From Planktomarina sp. (GTDB taxonomy: Bacteria; Pseudomonadota; Alphaproteobacteria; Rhodobacterales; Rhodobacteraceae), in assembly GCA_022425445.1 (NCBI GenBank), contig JAKMFM010000085.1:1-8190 (forward strand): a stretch of DNA of 8,190 nt, given 5' to 3'. Below are positions 6,857 through 8,190 of the stretch, piece after piece (the first letter of the stretch is position 1; each line of letters opens with the position of its first letter). The position numbers and the translations under genes are program-made. The notes below the pieces were generated by a model. It did no database searches. It was given only the letters and a program-made list of their open reading frames with translations, and was not told the origin of the DNA.

Positions 6857-6885
6857 TTGATTTACATCTTGATGTGAGGTTTAAA
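6857..6885 (+). promoter_or_regulatory. Weak promoter candidate for the monooxygenase operon
   Basis: TTGATT and TTTAAA are spaced by 17 bp upstream of the ATG at 6918. Each matches the sigma70 consensus in four of six positions, so this is only a plausible guess. It is supported by the short AT-rich intergenic region leaving few alternatives, and by the inverted repeat lying in the spacer. Confidence 0.25.
6864..6875. promoter_or_regulatory. Candidate operator for the GntR regulator
   Basis: ACATC-TT-GATGT is an inverted repeat with perfect 5-bp arms and a 2-bp centre. It is roughly central in the 83-bp gap between the divergent GntR and monooxygenase genes. Size and position suit a GntR dimer site controlling both directions. 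It also falls between the best -35/-10 guess for the plus-strand gene (TTGATT 6857-6862 and TTTAAA 6880-6885, 17 bp apart, four of six matches each), where binding would block RNA polymerase. Confidence 0.5.
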
Positions 6886-6917
6886 CGTTAAATGCAAGCC
6901 TTCTTTTTGAGATCCCA

Positions 6918-8075
6918 ATGACTGTCGTTCCCATAACATCCGCTGATCTAAAAGCGGCCGAAGTCTCTTGGTTTTCGGCCCTATGTTCTGATGACTACCA
7001 ATATCTGGGCGTACCTGATGGCGCATTGCGCTCCTCTTGGGCCCATTGTAGCAAAATTGTTCAGCAGTCAGAGGTCAATGGCTTTCGCAATATTCTGTGT
7101 CCATCGTCTTATCAGGTTGGTCAGGATACTTTGTCGTTTGTGGCTGGATGCGCACCGATCACCGAGAACATCAATCTGCTGGCGGCTATTCGCTGTGGAG
7201 AGATGCAGCCCATCATGTTGGCGCGAACCGTTGCAACTTTGGATCATATGCTCAAAGGGCGTTTGACCTTGAACGTGATTTCGTCGGATTTTCCAGGCCA
7301 AAAGGAACCCAGTCCCTATCGTTATCAAAGATCGCGGGAAGTGGTTCAGATCCTCAAGCAAGCCTGGACGGCAGATGAGATCAATTTTGAGGGTGAGATT
7401 TATAATTTCCAAGGGGTCAGCACAGAACCGGCGCGGCCCTATCAACAAAACGGCGGCCCGCTGCTTTATTTTGGCGGTTACTCTCCCGATGCGGTCGAGC
7501 TTTGCGCCGAACATTGTGATGTATATCTGATGTGGCCCGAATCTCGCGAAGATTTGAGCCAAAGGATGCAGGCCGTCGATGCGCGGGCAAAGACTTATGG
7601 GCGAACGTTGGATTACGGGCTGCGCGTTCACATGATCGTGCGCGATACGGAGCAAGAAGCGCGTGAGTTTGCACAGGAATTGGTCTCTAAACTCGACGAT
7701 GAAACCGGCAGCGTCATCCGCAACCGCGCCTTAGATAGTGGATCTTATGGGGTATCGCGGCAAGCGCGTAATCGTGACTTGGCTGATATGGATGGCTTTA
7801 TCGAGCCGCATTTGTGGACTGGGGTGGGGCGCGCGCGCTCGGGCTGTGGCGCCGCCCTTGTTGGCTCTGCCGATCAAATTTTGTCCGAGCTCGAAGCCTA
7901 TCAAAAGATGGGCATGCGATCGTTTATATTTTCAGGCTATCCGCATTTGGAAGAATGTGACTATGTCGGCAAGCTCGTTGTGCCGCATATGACAACATGT
8001 TCTTTGCCGCATGAATATGGGCGCGTGCCCGATGAGACCCCCGCAACCCCTCTTGGAAATGGACCCCGCGTGTAA
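6918..8075 (+). CDS. SsuD/SmoC-like flavin-dependent monooxygenase, probable sulfoquinovose monooxygenase
   Basis: The 385-residue protein is a bacterial-luciferase-like (LLM) TIM-barrel monooxygenase that should use FMNH2 delivered by a separate reductase, plus O2, to cleave a C-S bond of a sulfonate. Landmarks shared with E. coli SsuD as I recall it: ARTVATLDHMLKGRLTLNVIS (102-122), PLLYFGGYSPDA (181-192), DVYLMWPE (201-208), LRVHMIVRDTEQEA (235-248), LDDETG (259-264), LWTGVGRARSGCGAALVG (299-316) and SGYPHLEE (339-346). H238, R307 and Y341 align with SsuD H228, R297 and Y331. The SsuD Cys54 position is not Cys here (about V67 in PSSYQVGQD). The opening WFSALCSDDYQYLGVPD (18-34) and the RARSGCGAA variant resemble SmoC-type sulfoquinovose monooxygenases as I remember them. 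Coupling to an aldo/keto reductase through TAATG supports SmoC over plain alkanesulfonate monooxygenase. The ribosome site is weak (GAGAT). No flavin reductase gene is visible in the window. Confidence 0.88.
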   Translation: MTVVPITSADLKAAEVSWFSALCSDDYQYLGVPDGALRSSWAHCSKIVQQSEVNGFRNILCPSSYQVGQDTLSFVAGCAPITENINLLAAIRCGEMQPIMLARTVATLDHMLKGRLTLNVISSDFPGQKEPSPYRYQRSREVVQILKQAWTADEINFEGEIYNFQGVSTEPARPYQQNGGPLLYFGGYSPDAVELCAEHCDVYLMWPESREDLSQRMQAVDARAKTYGRTLDYGLRVHMIVRDTEQEAREFAQELVSKLDDETGSVIRNRALDSGSYGVSRQARNRDLADMDGFIEPHLWTGVGRARSGCGAALVGSADQILSELEAYQKMGMRSFIFSGYPHLEECDYVGKLVVPHMTTCSLPHEYGRVPDETPATPLGNGPRV

Positions 8076-8190
8076 TGGAACGAATTTCACTGACTGAGAC
8101 TGTGGCGTTAAGCCGTTTGATTTATGGTATGTGGCGCCTGGCAGATGACAGCGACACCAGCCCGCGCCATGTACAGGCGAAAATCGAGGC
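8075..8190 (+). CDS. Aldo/keto reductase, N-terminal 38 residues (partial at the right edge), SmoB candidate
   Basis: The ATG at 8075 shares its A with the TAA of the monooxygenase gene (TAATG), a typical coupled start. The frame is open to the end of the window. The peptide MERISLTETVALSRLIYGMW followed by RLADDSDTSPRHVQAKIE has the aldo/keto reductase opening: a short beta-hairpin, an S-R-hydrophobic-x-YG-MWRL strand (the first barrel strand that usually precedes the NADPH site), and then the first helix. It resembles the YdhF-like AKR group to which SmoB belongs. SmoB reduces 6-oxo-glucose, the product of sulfoquinovose monooxygenation, to glucose with NADPH. The catalytic Asp-Tyr-Lys-His tetrad lies beyond the window, so only family membership is supported by sequence; the SmoB role rests on the neighbour. 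Confidence 0.75.
   Translation, partial: MERISLTETVALSRLIYGMWRLADDSDTSPRHVQAKIE

Noticed and set aside
6845..6861. Direct repeat ATTGAT (6845-6850 and 6856-6861) near the GntR start
   Set aside because: Short AT-rich hexamers 11 bp apart are easily expected by chance; there is no symmetry typical of a GntR site.
7068..7655. 195-codon open frame antisense to the monooxygenase gene
   Set aside because: Fully inside a well-supported coding region, with low-complexity-free but unrecognisable translation and no start signals.

Overview
The window looks like a chromosomal segment of an alphaproteobacterium, most likely a Rhodobacterales (Roseobacter-type) member. Reasons: the HNH endonuclease tail, the zwf-pgl-pgi operon order, moderate GC content, very tight gene packing, and an operator resembling the alphaproteobacterial LacI-family (CceR-type) site. 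The assignment rests on protein flavour and gene order recalled from family knowledge, not on a search.

Layout. Positions 1-192 hold the 3' end of a plus-strand HNH endonuclease gene. It runs tail-to-tail into a minus-strand radical SAM gene (189-1121); the two TAG stops interlock in one palindrome. A divergent intergenic region (1122-1301) carries a good sigma70-type promoter and a LacI-family-like operator in front of zwf. Then follow zwf (1302-2753), pgl (2753-3430) and pgi (3440-5029), which interconvert fructose-6-P and glucose-6-P and oxidise glucose-6-P to 6-phosphogluconate for the Entner-Doudoroff or pentose phosphate route. pgi meets the next minus-strand operon tail-to-tail, again with overlapping stop codons.

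The right part (5026-8190) is the more accessory-looking unit: a minus-strand operon of a GntR/HutC-type regulator followed by a Gfo/Idh/MocA-family protein, and a divergent plus-strand operon of an SsuD/SmoC-like flavin-dependent monooxygenase followed by the start of an aldo/keto reductase that runs off the window. The short 83-bp divergent intergenic region holds a clean inverted repeat, ACATC-TT-GATGT, a candidate GntR operator.

Main interpretation. A monooxygenase of the alkanesulfonate type translationally coupled to an aldo/keto reductase is the core arrangement of the sulfo-SMO pathway for sulfoquinovose: SmoC releases sulfite from the sulfosugar giving 6-oxo-glucose, and SmoB reduces that to glucose. 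In this reading the Gfo/Idh/MocA protein could be an NAD+-dependent sulfoquinovosidase (GH188-like) or a sugar dehydrogenase, and the adjacent zwf-pgl-pgi operon would process the resulting glucose after phosphorylation. This is inference; the flavin reductase, transporter and glucokinase would have to lie outside the window, and none of them is visible here. No RNA genes, CRISPR arrays, insertion sequences or phage genes were seen.
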